Shown here one piece after another: positions 43,241-55,599 of a DNA stretch of 64,000 nt. Source of the DNA: Histoplasma ohiense (lineage: Eukaryota > Ascomycota > Eurotiomycetes > Onygenales > Ajellomycetaceae); assembly GCA_017607445.1 (NCBI GenBank), contig JAEVHH010000003.1:3038001-3102000 (forward strand), written 5' to 3'. The notes beneath the pieces were generated by a model, which did not search any database, was not told where the DNA came from, and worked only from the letters and a program-made list of their open reading frames with translations. Position numbers and translations under genes: made by a program. How positions within the stretch are numbered: position 1 is the first letter of the stretch; each line of letters starts with the position of its first letter.

Positions 43241-46200
43241 ATGGATTTCGATATCAATGAATCTCTTAAATATTATTTGAGTGACCCCTCCTCTGTTCCT
43301 ACCCCGGAAGCAGACCCGGAGCTGCTGGACCGCGAAAATGACCCTGAATCGTTAACCAGTCCTGTGATAAATGGGGTGCTAAATCCCATCGTCGACGCTG
43401 TAGCCGAAAACCCAGAAGGCCTGGGAAGAAGCAGCTTCTTCGACTCATTACAATTTCTTCTCAAGTGTGCCCCGACCTCTCGTGTCTCTCTACAAAATAT
43501 CCATCAGCATGAACCAGACTCTGAACTCTCTAAACTATCTAGATTATCTTCCCAGCTCCCGACAAAAGTCCTCAGCAAGATTCTGGATCTTATTATCTCG
43601 GGTCTTGCTGTCGAAGCCGATATTATCCACCATGATATGGAGTCCGACGAATCCGATACTGTGCAACACCATAAACAGCTTCTGGAAATGTACGCATTCT
43701 TGCTGCAGTGGACATTGTCTGCAGTAGAGACAAAACTGGCAGAAAAGCCCGCTATAGCAGCCCACGTGCGACGCGGGGCCGGGAAATCAAAACCAAGGCC
43801 CGCTCCAAACGATGAACGCTGGGACTCTTCCACCCAAATCCAGACTGCCATGGAAGTTATGTGTAAAGTATTGAAGCTGAAGCTGGGAAAAATATTCATG
43901 ACTACCTCTGATCGTGACACATTTGTGAACCTTTTTACCAGGACAATATACCTAATTTTAGAAAGTGAGCAGCGGGTGAAGAGCATGTCTATTCGAATGC
44001 ATGCATTCAAAGTGCTGTGCATTGCTGTTAAGCATCATGGCCATGCTTTTGGTAACATCTGATTTTGATACTTTCTCTGTTTGGGGTTCTTCGCTAACAA
44101 AGAAACTAGGAGCACAAACCTCCATTGTCCAAAGCCTCACATACTTTGAACACCTTTCAGAGCCCATGGCGGAGTTTCTTCATATTCTCGCCGAACAGTA
44201 CGATTATCCGCAGTTGTCAGATGAAATATTGAGGTATAAGAAATGATTGAATGTTTAAATCCAATTGTTTAAATCCAATCATCACTTACGAATTTAATAG
44301 GGAAATTGGCAACAAGGAATTCAATTCGAACGACAGCAAGGGGCCGAAATCGGTCTCAGCGTTTATTATCAGACTTTCAGAACTTGCACCTAGACTTATA
44401 ATTAAGCAAATGACTCTTTTGGCGAAACAACTTGATAGCGAGGTGATTCAATATATATAATCCTTTGCAATGGCCAACGTGCGGTGTGGCTGACGATGAT
44501 ACAGGCTTATACGTTACGATGTGCGGTTATTGAAGTGTGCGGCAACCTGATATCAGATTTAAGCAAACAGGAAGAAAGAAATGAGAACCACACAACGCAG
44601 ATTAATTCATTTTTCGAGGTGTTAGAGGAACGGTTTTTAGACGTCAATCCATATTGCCGATGTCGTGCTATCCAGGTTTACATGAAGCTTGCCGAACTAG
44701 ACCAAAAATTTCCAAAACGTCGACAAACGGCAGCGCAGCTTGCGGCTAGGAGTCTCGAAGACAAAAGTAGCAACGTTCGCAGGAATGCAATCAAATTGCT
44801 GGGTAAATTGGTGTCTACGCATCCGTTTAGTGTAATGCATGGTGGTCAGCTTTCGTACAAGGAATGGGATGCGAGACTACAGGCTGTAGATGCGGAATTA
44901 AACTCGCTGAGGCCTCCTCCCGAGACACCTGGTCTCGGCGAAGATGCGGATGCCACCAACATTGACAATGAACTGCTTGACGATGTTACGCAGATGCCCG
45001 ATGACTCTCCCTCAAAGGCTCCAAGAATGACCGAGGAACAGAAACAACAGGCTATGAGAAAGGCCGCAGAAGAGGCAGCAACCTCAGAACTGCTCACAAG
45101 ACTCCAACTGACCAGGAAATATTACCTTGAGGCAATTCGATTTATCGAGGTCCTTCACCATGCTTCACACATCGTTTCACAGCTTTTGTCGTCCCGAAAT
45201 AAAAGCGAAGTGATCGAAGCAATGGATTTTTTTGTCATCATTGATGCTTACAAAGTTGAGACTGCCCGCGCTGGTATTAGACGAATGCTCCGCTTGATCT
45301 GGACCAAAGGCAATAGTGACGAGGGCAAAGGCGTTCAAAGCCATTTAATCGATTGCTATAAGGGTTTGTTTTTTGAGGCTCCGGACTCCTTTAGTTCTAA
45401 CGATGCTGCGAACTACATCGCCCGCAACATGATCAGCCTCACTTTTGGGGCAACCCCCGCCGAGCTCACTTCGCTGGAACAGCTGCTCAGTACTATGATG
45501 AAAATTGGCCATATTTCCGATGTGGTTATTGCCAAGCTATGGCAGGTGTACAGTGTCCAGAAGAAAGAAATCTCCAAGACTCAAAGGAGAGGGGCAATTA
45601 TCGTTCTTGGTATGATTGCTCTAGCTGACCCTGAGGTTGTGGTGCGAGAGATCGAAGCGATGCTTCGCGTCGGCTTAGGAACCCTTGGAAGGGCAGACCT
45701 TGTACTTGCCAAATACACATGCGTTGCCCTAAAAAGAATGAAATCCGGTCGGCAGGCAAAGTCGAAGGATGCCTCCTCTCCTAAGCTGTCGAATGACCAT
45801 GCTGTACTGAGCAAACTAGCTGCAATTATCGAGATTGACTCGGACAGCAAGGAGTGGTATGGTGTTGCGGAACATGCGATTGGAGCGATATATTCACTCG
45901 CGAAACACCCTGATGCTCTTTGTTCTGAAATCCTTCGCCGGAAAACCAGGTTTGTATTTCAGCCACATGCACGACCCTGTTCATCTCAAGATAATACCAG
46001 TATGGCCTCTTGTAGCTTGGAGGAGTCTCAAACCCCTAGACAAAAAATGAGCTCTGTTCCGCTGTCACAGTTACTTTTCATAGTCGGCCATATCGCTATC
46101 AAACAAATCGTCCACCTTGAACTTTGCGAACTTGATTTCAAACGTCGAAAGGCCGAGCAGGAAAAAAACAAAAGTACAAACCAGGCGTTCCCAAAGAAGC

Positions 46201-47116
46201 ATGAGACGTCTGAAGATGATGAACTCGATCTCATTGGCGGCACCACAGAAGACGATTTTACGGAAGCTATGGCTCATATTCGTGAACGTGAGCTACTATA
46301 TGGACCGACGTCACTACTTACCAATTTCGGCCCTTTGGTTGCTGAGATTTGCGCTAATAATAATACTTACCCTGATCGCAATCTGCAAGCTGCCGCAACT
46401 CTGTGCATGGCTAAACTTATGTGCGTATCGGGTGAGTATTGCGAGAAGAACCTGCCTCTTCTCATCACCATAATGGAACGATCGGAAGACCCAATAGTTC
46501 GAAGCAACGCTGTCATTGCCCTCGGCGACATGGCTGTCTGTTTTAACCACCTCATTGATGAGAACACCGATTTTCTCTACCGTCGACTTAATGATAGTGA
46601 TGTCTCCGTCAAACGAACTTGTCTAATGACTCTAACATTCCTCATCCTTGCTGGCCAAGTGAAAGTCAAGGGCCAGCTTGGTGAGATGGCAAAATGTCTT
46701 GAGGATGATGATAAACGTATCGCTGATCTGGCGCGGATGTTCTTTACCGAGCTAGCCACGAAAGATAATGCAGTCTACAATCATTTCGTTGATATGTTTA
46801 GCTTGTTGAGTACGGAGAAAAGCTTAGAGGAAGATGCGCTGCGGAGAATTATCAAGTTCTTGGCTGGTTTTGTTGAGAAGGTATGATTTCCATTCATCAA
46901 TTAATGGTTCTATTGCTATACGCATTATATTGACGTTATTCCCAGGATAAACATGCCAAACAGCTAGCCGAGAAACTTGCGGCCAGATTATCCCGGTGTG
47001 ATAATGAGAGGCAATGGAATGATGTTGCATATGCTCTGTCACTCCTGGCACACAAAAATGAGGAGATCACCAAGACAATCACTGCTGGGTTCAGAGTTGT
47101 TAAGGCAAATGTCTAG
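43241..47116 (+). CDS. cnd1: Condensin complex subunit 1 (Cnd1/Ycs4-like HEAT protein)
   Basis: Five exons, 43241-44051, 44110-44233, 44301-44442, 44505-46880 and 46946-47116, 1207 residues, the normal size. The start MDFDINESLKYYLSDPSSVPTPEADPELL is the family N-terminus, so ATG 43241 is preferred over upstream in-frame ATGs. HEAT-type helical repeats run throughout (RCRAIQVYMKLAELDQKFP, SSNVRRNAIKLLGKLVSTHP, DPIVRSNAVIALGDMAVCFNHLID, DSDVSVKRTCLMTLTFLILAGQVKVKG). An acidic linker is near residues 480-530. The subunit binds the Smc2/Smc4 core with the kleisin and is needed for mitotic chromosome compaction. It is the last gene before the AT-rich tract. Confidence 0.96.
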
Positions 47117-47335
47117 ATTGAGTTTTTTCTTTGATATGGGGGATTTTCTCTTATAGCTTTTTATTTTAGCATTGCATATGATTGTTGTTTTGTTGAAAGA
47201 GGTCTCATGAAAGTCTGTAGTTCAGCTTCTATAACAATTGACATTTATAAATACAGATTGTTTTAGTTTGATATTCACTGAGTATACTCTTATTCATCTC
47301 TCTATAATGATCAGCTTATAATAATAATTGGTTGT
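47117..47335. other. Gene-island to repeat boundary
   Basis: 219 bp of AT-rich DNA, probably the cnd1 3' UTR. CpG disappears here. No feature beyond the boundary itself. Confidence 0.5.
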
Positions 47336-47611
47336 TGTGAGAGATGATGACAGTATGAAGAGTGAATAGTGAAAGATAGTATATAGTGTAATGAATAATA
47401 ATAACAGTAGTAATTTATAGTAGTAGTAATAGTAGCTAATCACTAAAAAGAAAAAGAAAGAGAAAAGAAGATGTGTGAAATACATGCATTTATATATATA
47501 TATATATATACATATAGAAATAGTGATAGTGAGAATATAATGAAAAGAGATAAGAATAAATGAAGATAATATATATATATATAAGAAAATATAATAAATG
47601 AGTGTATTACA
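47336..47611 (-). repeat. Gy2-family LTR
   Basis: 276 bp, inverted relative to the Gy2 LTRs at 13991 and 21134, more AT-rich, with an expanded TATATA run at 47490-47511. Confidence 0.85.
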
Positions 47612-47999
47612 ACTGCCTCTTTTTTTTATAAGAGCTGCTTTCAGTGATTTGTATAGATTGCTTATTAATAGATATTTGTAGACTGACTATATGACTATAT
47701 ATAAAACTGAGATTAAATATTTCTTCAATTTCATTATCAAATTTCTTAGTTCTGATTTTATATAGTGTTTATTAAATTAGTCACTTTACACTGTTTATAT
47801 TATAAATCTAGTCTTAGATCATATATTTCTTATAAATTACTGATTCTGATTTCATTTGATTTTATTTTGTAAAATGAAATCAAATGAGACTATAATTTAC
47901 TCCATATAGATGATATAATGCTATAAATGTTATCAAAAATCATTATCTATTAAAGAAGTTTAGTGTGTTTATACTCTAACTCTATTTTGAATTAGTAAT

Positions 48000-48120
48000 A
48001 ATAGTGATAGATAGATTCACTGCAATAGATAGATTGACAGTGATAGATTGACAGCAATAAATAGATTGACAGTGATAGATAGATAGATAATGATAGATTA
48101 GCAGTGATAGATAGATTGAC
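48000..48120 (+). repeat. Degenerate tandem repeats of GATAGATTGACAGT type
   Basis: About six loosely conserved units of 18-22 bp built from GATAGAT and TGACAGT. They adjoin the (TTA)n tail of the next LINE fragment, which may have favoured a repeat as target. Confidence 0.65.
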
Positions 48121-48953
48121 AGTTATTATTATTATTCTTCTATTATAGATGTATACAGTCAGTAACTATAACATCTATCTGAAATATTTCAGAATTTTTC
48201 AACTTAAGAATAAGCTAATATACAAAGTCAATTTAATACATGCAATAGCAGAATTCCAGCCCAGAATCAAACAACTATTCAAACTATTCAATATAAGAAA
48301 GAATGTCAAAAGAATGACAACAGATCAGTACATTCAATTTAAAATAAATGAAATAAAAATTATAACAAAACAGCAGCTATTAAAAGAAAAGAAAAAGAAA
48401 AAAAAATCATTCACAAATCAAATTTTTCAAAACAAATCAAAATCAAAATAATCAAAATGAAACAAATTTCAAAGTAACAAAATAAAAATAAAAACAAAAA
48501 TAAAAATTAAAGTAAATATATAGAAATAAAAGAAAAAGAAAAAAAAAATTGAGTTTATTATCAGATCAAACTATTCAATTGAAATCTTATTACAATATTT
48601 AATTCTTTCAAATATTTCATCAAGAATTCATTTTCAGATTTTGTATTGAACAAAAGTTTTAAATTTAACTGTCTCAATTCAAACTTCTCTCTCAATCTCA
48701 ATTTTAACTCTGTATACTTTGTACAAAGTAAAAGAAGATGCTTTGAGTTTTCATATAACTGATAATCTGAATATAAATCATTTAAATCATTTCTAATCTT
48801 TGTTAAATATGATTTAAAATAATCATGTTCAAGCTTTAGCTGCATTATTGTAGCAAAAAGTTTCTTTTTACATTTTATTGAGCAAGTTTTTCATTTTAGC
48901 TTAGTTTCAAATCTGAAATAATGTACACTCTTTCTTTGTAAAAATCAGATATC
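48121..48953 (-). mobile_element. LINE fragment A, 5'-truncated, (TAA)n tail
   Basis: The minus strand ends in AGAAGAATAATAATAA at 48121-48140. The coding part (48845-48561) reads MQLKLEHDYFKSYLTKIRNDLNDL with CX?-type YENSKHLLLLCTKY, the C-terminal Cys/His segment of ORF2 downstream of RNase H. The 3' UTR is about 440 bp. It is truncated at the Gy1-family LTR. The same 3' end occurs in fragments B, C and D. Confidence 0.8.
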
Positions 48954-49402
48954 TGTAATGAGTATACTTTGATTAATGATCTAGCACTATTCTAAATACA
49001 GATTACAAATTGATTAAGAAAAGAAAGAGAAAAGAAATCAGAAGAAAAGATTGTACAAAGAAAGTTTTTATAGAAAAAAGTTTGAAATAAAAGAATATCA
49101 GAAACTGCTTCACAGTAAAGTGCAGAGCAGAAGAATGTTAAGAGTTATATAAAAAAATTATTAGAAACTACATAAATGCAGAGTGTGAGATAGAAGAATC
49201 ATTGAGAGTTATATGAAAGAATTGTTAGAGACTATATAAATATGAAGCACAGAGTGAAAGAATATTAAGAGCTACACAGAAGAATTGTTAGAGACTACAT
49301 AAATGCAAAATATGAAGTGAAAGAATATTGAGAATTACATAAAATTGTAATGACAGAAGTTGATTGTGTAAATTAATTGCTAATAAATACTAATCTGTCA
49401 TA
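48954..49402 (-). repeat. Gy1-family LTR, internally shortened
   Basis: 449 bp against 597 bp elsewhere. The difference lies in the tandem-unit zone, consistent with unequal exchange between units. The terminal TGTGACAG has become TATGACAG. Confidence 0.85.
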
Positions 49403-49974
49403 TTATCTGTCTCTACTGAGATGAGTGAGAACTTGTAGATGTTGAAAGCAGCAGTGTTTTTCAAGACAGACACAGATTCTCAGATTGAATGATTATATTC
49501 TATTCATTTAATGAAATATTTACAGTGATGATGATTGATTCTATTGTCAAGAATTGCTTTGATTTCTCACTCAAGTTTGTTATCTTCTTCTATAATAATG
49601 AATAGCTGTCAATTGAAGATTCTCTGTGAGGGGAATGAATCTTCAGCTATGAGTCAGAGCAGGTTCATATAAAAAATATTGTGAATATTAGATATGATAT
49701 TGAGTTGATAATTGTGTATATCTAACATTTTCTTCACTGTATATTTGATATAATAATAATCTAGTGTATGTGAGAGATGATCTGTTTTTATGTTTTTGAG
49801 ATTCAGTCAGATTTTGTTTTTTATATAGTATTGAGTTGCAGAACTTCTTCTGATATTTGTTTGATTTTTATAATTTTATTAAATACTGATCATTGAAGTT
49901 TCTGCTCATTTGTGAATTTTCTTCAGTTTGCTCACAATATTCTCTACTGTCATCTGTATAAGACTGCAGATGTA

Positions 49975-50366
49975 ATGCCCCGGTGGCTGAATGAGTAATG
50001 CAGCCACCAGGTAGCGCCTTGGTGTGGGGACTCAAGGTTCATGGGTTTGAAACCCACAGGGGACAACATTACATCCAGAGTCAACTTCTCAGCTTCTAAA
50101 ATAATGAGATGTGAACTTGTCAAGTAGATATCTTCAGATGAATCTACTATCTGATTTAGTTTATTGTTTCTGAGCTGGAAATCTGTATTGCATGTATCAA
50201 ACTCTGTCTTTCATTAATTTTCCTATGTTCTTGTTATATTCTTGGTGTTGTTCAACACTAAGCATTCCTCCGGTATAACCAACTCTTGCCTGTATTTAAC
50301 ATCACACAAGGACTCGTCATAAGCGCTGCTTGCATACGAGTATAACAGAAGAATAATAATAATAAT
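49975..50366 (+). mobile_element. tRNA-derived SINE with (AAT)n tail
   Basis: 392-bp insert in Gy1 copy 3, flanked by a perfect 12-bp target duplication ACTGCAGATGTA at 49963-49974 and 50367-50378. The head is tRNA-like: CCCCGGTGGCTGAATGAGT (box A type) and GGGTTTGAAACCC (box B type), with a long variable region as in Ser/Leu tRNAs. It keeps several CpGs (CCCCGGTGG, GTAGCGCC, CATACGAG), unlike its host element. The last 20 bases, TATAACAGAAGAATAATAAT, match the 3' end of the LINE fragments A-D at nearly every position, so this LINE family probably supplies the copying enzyme. Confidence 0.85.
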
Positions 50367-51061
50367 ACTGCAGATGTATATGATTTCTTGAGAAGTCTCA
50401 GAGAAGTTCAGAATCTATAAATTATATCTGTGTAGAAGAAAGAATGAGCTTATATCTGTTGTGATGAAATCTCAACTGTTAATTGTAATCTCAATATATA
50501 ACAGCAGATTATTTCAGTTGTCTTGTATGTAATTGCAGAACTTACAGAGAATGTTCTTTACTGTTTATATCATTCTCTCAGTTGCTTCATCAGTCTCTGA
50601 GTGGTATACTTTTGATAACTTTTGTTCAATTTTTAGTAATCAACATATACAGACTCAGAGTGCACTGATGAATTGACTGTCTCTATCTGACACAATGAAT
50701 AAGAGCAGACTGTGTATACAATAGAACAGACTTCTGACAAAGATATCTGCAACTACTTCAGATTTATTTTATTACAGAGCTGTAGTATTACATTCTTACT
50801 GAATCAGTTAACAATGATTAGAATGTTTATAGAATCTTCACTTTTGAGCAAGAAAACTGCAAAATTGATAGCTATATTATATCAAATTCAATCAGAGACA
50901 GATAGAGACTTCAGCATCTCTTTTCAATATTCATATCATACTGTCACTGAATCACAGTGATCACAGTTGTGTACAAATCAGCATATATCTTTCAATATAT
51001 CCAATCAGTAGAATTCTTAGACAATGATGTTGTATATAATTTTATATTCTGAATATTCAGT

Positions 51062-53046
51062 CATCATTATTATTATTATTCTTCTATTATAGATGTATGC
51101 AGTCAGTGACTATGACATCTACCTGAAATATTTCAGGATTTTTCAACTTAAGAATAAGCTAATATACAAAGTCAATTTAATACATGCAATAGCAGAATTC
51201 CAGCCCAGAATCAAACAACTATTCAAACAATTCAATATAAGAAAGAATGTCAAAAGAATGACAACAGATCAGTACATTCAATTTAAAACAAATAAAATAA
51301 AAATTATAACAAAACAGCAGCTATTAAAAGAAAAAAAAAAAATCATTCACAAATCAAACTTCTCAAAACAAAACAAAATCAAAATAATCAAAATGAAACA
51401 AATTTCAAAGTAACAAAATAAAAATAAAAACAAAAACAAAAATTAAAGCAAATATATAGAAACAAAAGAAAAAGAAGAAAAATTAAGTTTATTATCAGAT
51501 CAAGCTATTCAATTGAAATCTTGTGGCAATATTTGATTCTTTCAAATATTTCATCAAGAATTCATTTCCAGTTTTTGTATTGAACAAAAGTTTTAAATTT
51601 AACTGTCTCAATTCAAACTTCTCTCTCAATCTCAATCTTAACTCTGTATACTTTGTACAAAGTAAAAGAAGATGCTCTGAGTTTTCATATAACTGACAAT
51701 CTGAACATAAGTCATCTAAATCATTTCTAATTTTTGTTAAATATGATTTAAAATAACCATGTCCAAGCTTTAGCTGCATTATTGTAGCAAAAAGTTTCTT
51801 TTTACATTTTATTGAGCAAGTTTTTCATTTTGGCTTAGTTTCAAACCTGGAATAATGTACACTCTTTCTTTGTAAAAATCAGATATCTTGTCATTTTTAC
51901 AAACATGATTCTCTTATTTTCCTCTTAATAAAAGTCTATGTTACAATTTTTTGAAAGCTGACTTCTAATTCAGTTGCTTTTTTTGCAGCTTCATCAGCCA
52001 TTTCATTGCCATATATACCCATGTGAGCAGATACCCAGTGAAGATGAATAGAACAATTGAATGACATTTTTCTTTGAATATTTTGAAGACTTTTCAAAAT
52101 CAGCTCTAGTATTGACTGTCCACTGCTGATTTTATTACTTTGAAGTCTTTTAAGCCCAGCTTGACTATCAGAGAATATTCAAATATGCTCAAATCTTTTT
52201 CATTGTTCAATCTTCATTTCAATCAATTTGAAAGCTCTTGAAATTGCAAATAATTCAGCATTAAAAACTTCTGACTCTTTTCCAATTTGCCAAGAATCAA
52301 GAATATAGTTTTTACCATTTTCTGAATATGCTATTCCAGCTCCAAGATTGTCTGTTTTCTCACATTTTGAGTCATCAGTGTAGATAAGAATTGCTCTGTT
52401 TCTTCTTTGTTTTAGAAGATTTAGATGTTGTTCAGTCTGATCTTCTTTTGAAAGTTGACTAATATTTAAATCAATAAGACTGGCAAGATCTTTCAAGGAG
52501 AGAGATTTCCGAAGACCACCTTCTCCACATTTAAACTAGAGAAATTGTCTTTAATCATGGAGCAAATTCTAAATAACTGAGATGGTATCTTCTTTCTTTG
52601 CACAGATGTTGAATTATCAGATGAATTTATTTCATTCCAATCAAGATAAGACTTCCAATTCAGATCTACTCCAGTTGATTCACTTGGAAAAGAACTTGAG
52701 ACTCTTTTTCTAATTGAATGATTGGAATATAACTTCATAATTCTGAGAGCATAATTCATACAGATTTTATCAAATCTCACTTGTGGTGGTGATAGAGAGG
52801 CTTCAATCTCCATGGCTTTAATTGGAGAGGTTTTAAATCCCCCCAAGATTTTTCTTAAAGCTGAATTTTGAAGCTTTTGAAACCTCTCTACAAAACTCTT
52901 TTGAATTTTCCACCATATTTGAATTGCAAAGTCTGAAACAGAGGTTATACAAGCAATATATAATTGTCTCATTGCTTGAAAAGACAAGCCTCTTTCAGTA
53001 TTTGAAAGTCTTAAAATACTGTTTAAGATTCTTTCAGCATAATTGC
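51062..53046 (-). mobile_element. LINE fragment B, 5'-truncated, longest (TAA)n copy
   Basis: The minus strand, from 53046 to the tail at 51062-51082, covers the end of reverse transcriptase, RNase H, the C-terminal Cys/His segment and the 3' UTR. It is flanked by Gy1-type sequence at the 3' end and Gy3-type sequence at the 5' end, so either the host site was already a junction or one flank was lost; only TCATCA is shared. It probably belongs to the LINE-alpha family, judged by composition and protein style, since no overlap exists to prove it. Confidence 0.82.
51495..53046 (-). pseudogene. LINE fragment B ORF2 C-terminal half (RT thumb, RNase H, Cys/His end)
   Basis: Reading from 53046: RT thumb-type sequence with GLSFQAMRQLYIACITSV, FQKLQNSALRKILGGFKTSP, then RNase H with all four catalytic acids in view: YTDDSKCE (D), EVFNAELFAISRAF (E), IFSDSQAGLKRL (D), and HWVSAHMGIYGNEMADEAAKKA (D). 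The C-terminal part has CSDCQLYENSEHLLLLC, a CCHC-like end found in many LINEs. A frame break near 52495 and a few stops are the only damage, so it is fairly young. Confidence 0.85.
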
Positions 53047-53059
53047 TAATGAGTGCTAA

Positions 53060-55500
53060 CTCATCACAATCTCAAATCTGATAAGAAACCTCTGTACTGA
53101 CTGATATATAACTTATCACCTCAGAAACTCTCTGTTCTCTGAGAATATATTGAAAAAGTATTGAATAAGAATTGAATATGTCTGTTCAAGAGCTCAGCTG
53201 ATGTGTCAGTATTATTTGTATTGAAGAAAGATGGAACCCTGCATCTCTGCATGAACTATTGAGAATTGAATGAAATAACAGTCAAGAATTGATATCCACT
53301 GCCCTTGATAAGTGAAATACTTGATAGATTAGCAGATGTCAAAATATATATGCAACTGAATCTTAGAGACACATATCATAGAATTTGCATACAAATGAAG
53401 AATGAATGAAAAATAGCATTTCAAACATAATATGAACACTTTGAATATCTAGTCTTATATTTTGAGCTAATCATTGTCTCTGTGATCTTTCAATCTTATA
53501 TCAACAAAGCCCTCAGCAACCTTTTAGATGTATATTGTGTGGCTTATTTTGATGATATTGTAATCTATTCAAATACACTTGATGAACATGTCATCCATGT
53601 TAAGAATGTGCTGGAACGGTTAAGATGATGGAGACTATATGCCAAACTTAGTAAATGTATATTCCATGCAACAGAAATTGAATTTTTGGGTTTTGTGATT
53701 ATCACACAGAGCATTACTGTTGAGAAACACTGTGTTAATATGATTCTAGACTGATCAGAACTGTGAACAATAAACAAGTTGCAAATGTTTCTAGAATTCA
53801 TTAACTTCTATCAATGATTCATATACAAGTTCTTGATAATAACAGCATCTCTGATCAAGTTGTTAAAAGATTATAAATGAAAAGAGGGAAGAATAATGCA
53901 TCTGTTCAGTTGAATGAAAACTGCAAGCATGCAATTCTGCAGTTAAAAGAATGCTTTACAAAAGCACTGTTGTTGATTCACTTTGATCTGCAGTGAAAAG
54001 TCCATATTGAAATGAATGAATCTGATGTTGCAATCATCACAGTAATATCACAATTAATGAATAATGATCACTGACACCCAATCACATTTTGGTTCAGAAA
54101 ACTCACAGAAGCAGAAAGACATTATCAAATATGATTTAGAAATATTGTCAATTGTAGAAGCTTTCAGACAATGATATCACTATCTATATAATAGCAGATA
54201 CTCAATAGCTGTTTTATCTGATCATGTCAATCTTCAGTGCTTCATGACAACAAAGCAGCTAAATGAATATCAGATTTGCTGAATAGAAATACTCTCAGCA
54301 TTCAATTTTGAAATAAAACACTGTTCTGAGAAAAATAATCCTGCAGATGTATCAAGTCATCACTTCAAATGATACAATTGATTAAATCGGTTCAATCGGT
54401 TCGATTGTACAGTACAAACAGTACAATTGGTTCAATCAGTATGATTGGCTCATCTGTTTTAATTAGCTGTGATGTAATCAGTACAGTCTGTATATCTGAC
54501 TCAGTTGATATGTTTCTGACTGTCAGCACTGTATCTATACATACCCTGCTTTGCTTTTCTTCATTTATTCTGATCTTTATTCACTTAAGCACTTTTCTTC
54601 TCTTTTCTCACTACTCTTTCTGTTTTTCTTCACTTCTTTTCTCTCACAATCTTCTTCAGTGCTCTCTTCTCTTTTTCTCTGAGTTTGTGTCAGATTATGT
54701 GACTGCAAGATGTCACAGATGTCACAGATGACACAGTCTTTTCTTCACTCTTCTCTTTATTTTTTCTTTTCAGAATACTTACTTTTTTCTTTTCTTTCAT
54801 CTATCTCATCTATTTTTCTTCTATTGTTAGAAGTGCAGATAGTTCTCAGATCAACTGAAAAAGTTATCTCTCTTCATTCATTATAAAATCTTTCAGACAC
54901 AGCAGCAGCAGTTCTCTCAGAAACCACACTATAGCTTCATCATGAATGATTATACATCAAGTCAGAAGTAAATGCACAGCTCAGTAAAATCCTTTTCAAT
55001 GAGCTGAGTTTTCTCAAGAGTTGTCATCTGAATTCTGTTTTCTCTCTCTCTGTGTATATAGAAATCTCTTCAGCATAGCACATCTTCATGCCCATTGAGA
55101 GGCTTCTGAAACACAGATGCTGCCTGTGTTTTCTCTGAAATATTAAATCAATACAAACAAACAAACAAATAAAGTCATCACTCAGATTTTATAAAACATA
55201 CAGCTTTCTTAATAAGACTCTCTATTCTGCAAGAGAAGCTGTGTAAGAGAATCTTTAAGTCACTGAAAATAAAAGAAAATACAAAATTAAATCAATGTGT
55301 CAAAATAATGCAAAAAGATCTACAAGTTAAAGAAAATTGTTGAATGAAGAAGTCTGTAGTTGTTAATGACAACAATCTCTATAGAATAAAAAATGCATCT
55401 GTAGATGAGAATAAAAGTGCAGATGTTATGAGATTAGATCTAGAGACTCTGATGTTATAGATTCTTTTTAATCATCAAAATATTTGAGTCTGAGACAGTC
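53060..55500 (+). pseudogene. Gy3 copy 1 reverse transcriptase and RNase H, broken and interrupted
   Basis: Motifs: SADVSVLFVLKKDGTLHLCMNY, then stop at the Arg position, ELNEITVKN-stop-YPLPLISEILDRL, VYCVAYFDDIVIYSN (catalytic FDD near 53546), YAKLSKCIFHATEIEFLGFVI, then RNase H pieces (VHIEMNESDVAIITVI). The RNase H end ADVSSHHSDF, normally ADALSRRPDF, is split after SSH by the insert 54365-55171; the joint reads through when the insert is removed. Confidence 0.85.
54365..55171 (+). mobile_element. LINE-beta 3' fragment inserted in Gy3 copy 1
   Basis: 807-bp insert ending in (CAAA)n, with an 11-bp target duplication AAGTCATCACT at 54354-54364 and 55172-55182. It matches 13002-13935 on the other strand, including a short stretch of the 9-bp minisatellite at its 5' end, the pyrimidine-rich middle and the shared last 250 bp. 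No coding capacity, so it was mobilised in trans or is a 5'-truncated copy. Confidence 0.88.
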
Positions 55501-55599
55501 TATTGTGAAGAGATAGCTGAATCTATCATTGAACTCTTACTATAGATTCAGAATAGAGATACTGATATATCTGAACTTCACAGAAAACTAGAGATGAAT

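Larger units (their letters stand above)
47336..48120 (-). mobile_element. Gy2-family 3' end with LTR, truncated
   Basis: The minus strand carries a 276-bp LTR (47611 to 47336; ends TGTAAT and CTCACA) homologous to Gy2 LTRs, preceded by the Gy2-like polypurine tract and CAGCTCTTATAAAAA context (47612-47650). The inner part to about 47990 is highly AT-rich and hard to align. It ends in degenerate GATAGATTGACAG-type tandem repeats (48000-48120). A near-perfect 17-bp hairpin lies at 47852-47887. The rest of the element is missing, cut by a LINE fragment. Confidence 0.75.
48954..51061 (-). mobile_element. Gy1-family copy 3: 3' LTR and integrase half, with SINE inside
   Basis: The minus strand shows an LTR at 49402-48954 (449 bp, shorter by internal repeat units) and then Gy1-like sequence in reverse: chromodomain end, integrase and zinc-binding region up to 51061 (matching Gy1 bases about 4590-5829). 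A SINE is inserted at 49975-50366. The 5' half is missing; fragment B of the LINE follows. Stops are frequent. Confidence 0.85.

Noticed and set aside
43504..44022. 172-codon minus-strand frame opposite cnd1 exon 1
   Set aside because: Shadow of a conserved coding exon with no family features.
49977..50065. Functional tRNA gene
   Set aside because: Acceptor stem mismatched, and it lies between target duplications with a (AAT)n tail; it is a SINE head.
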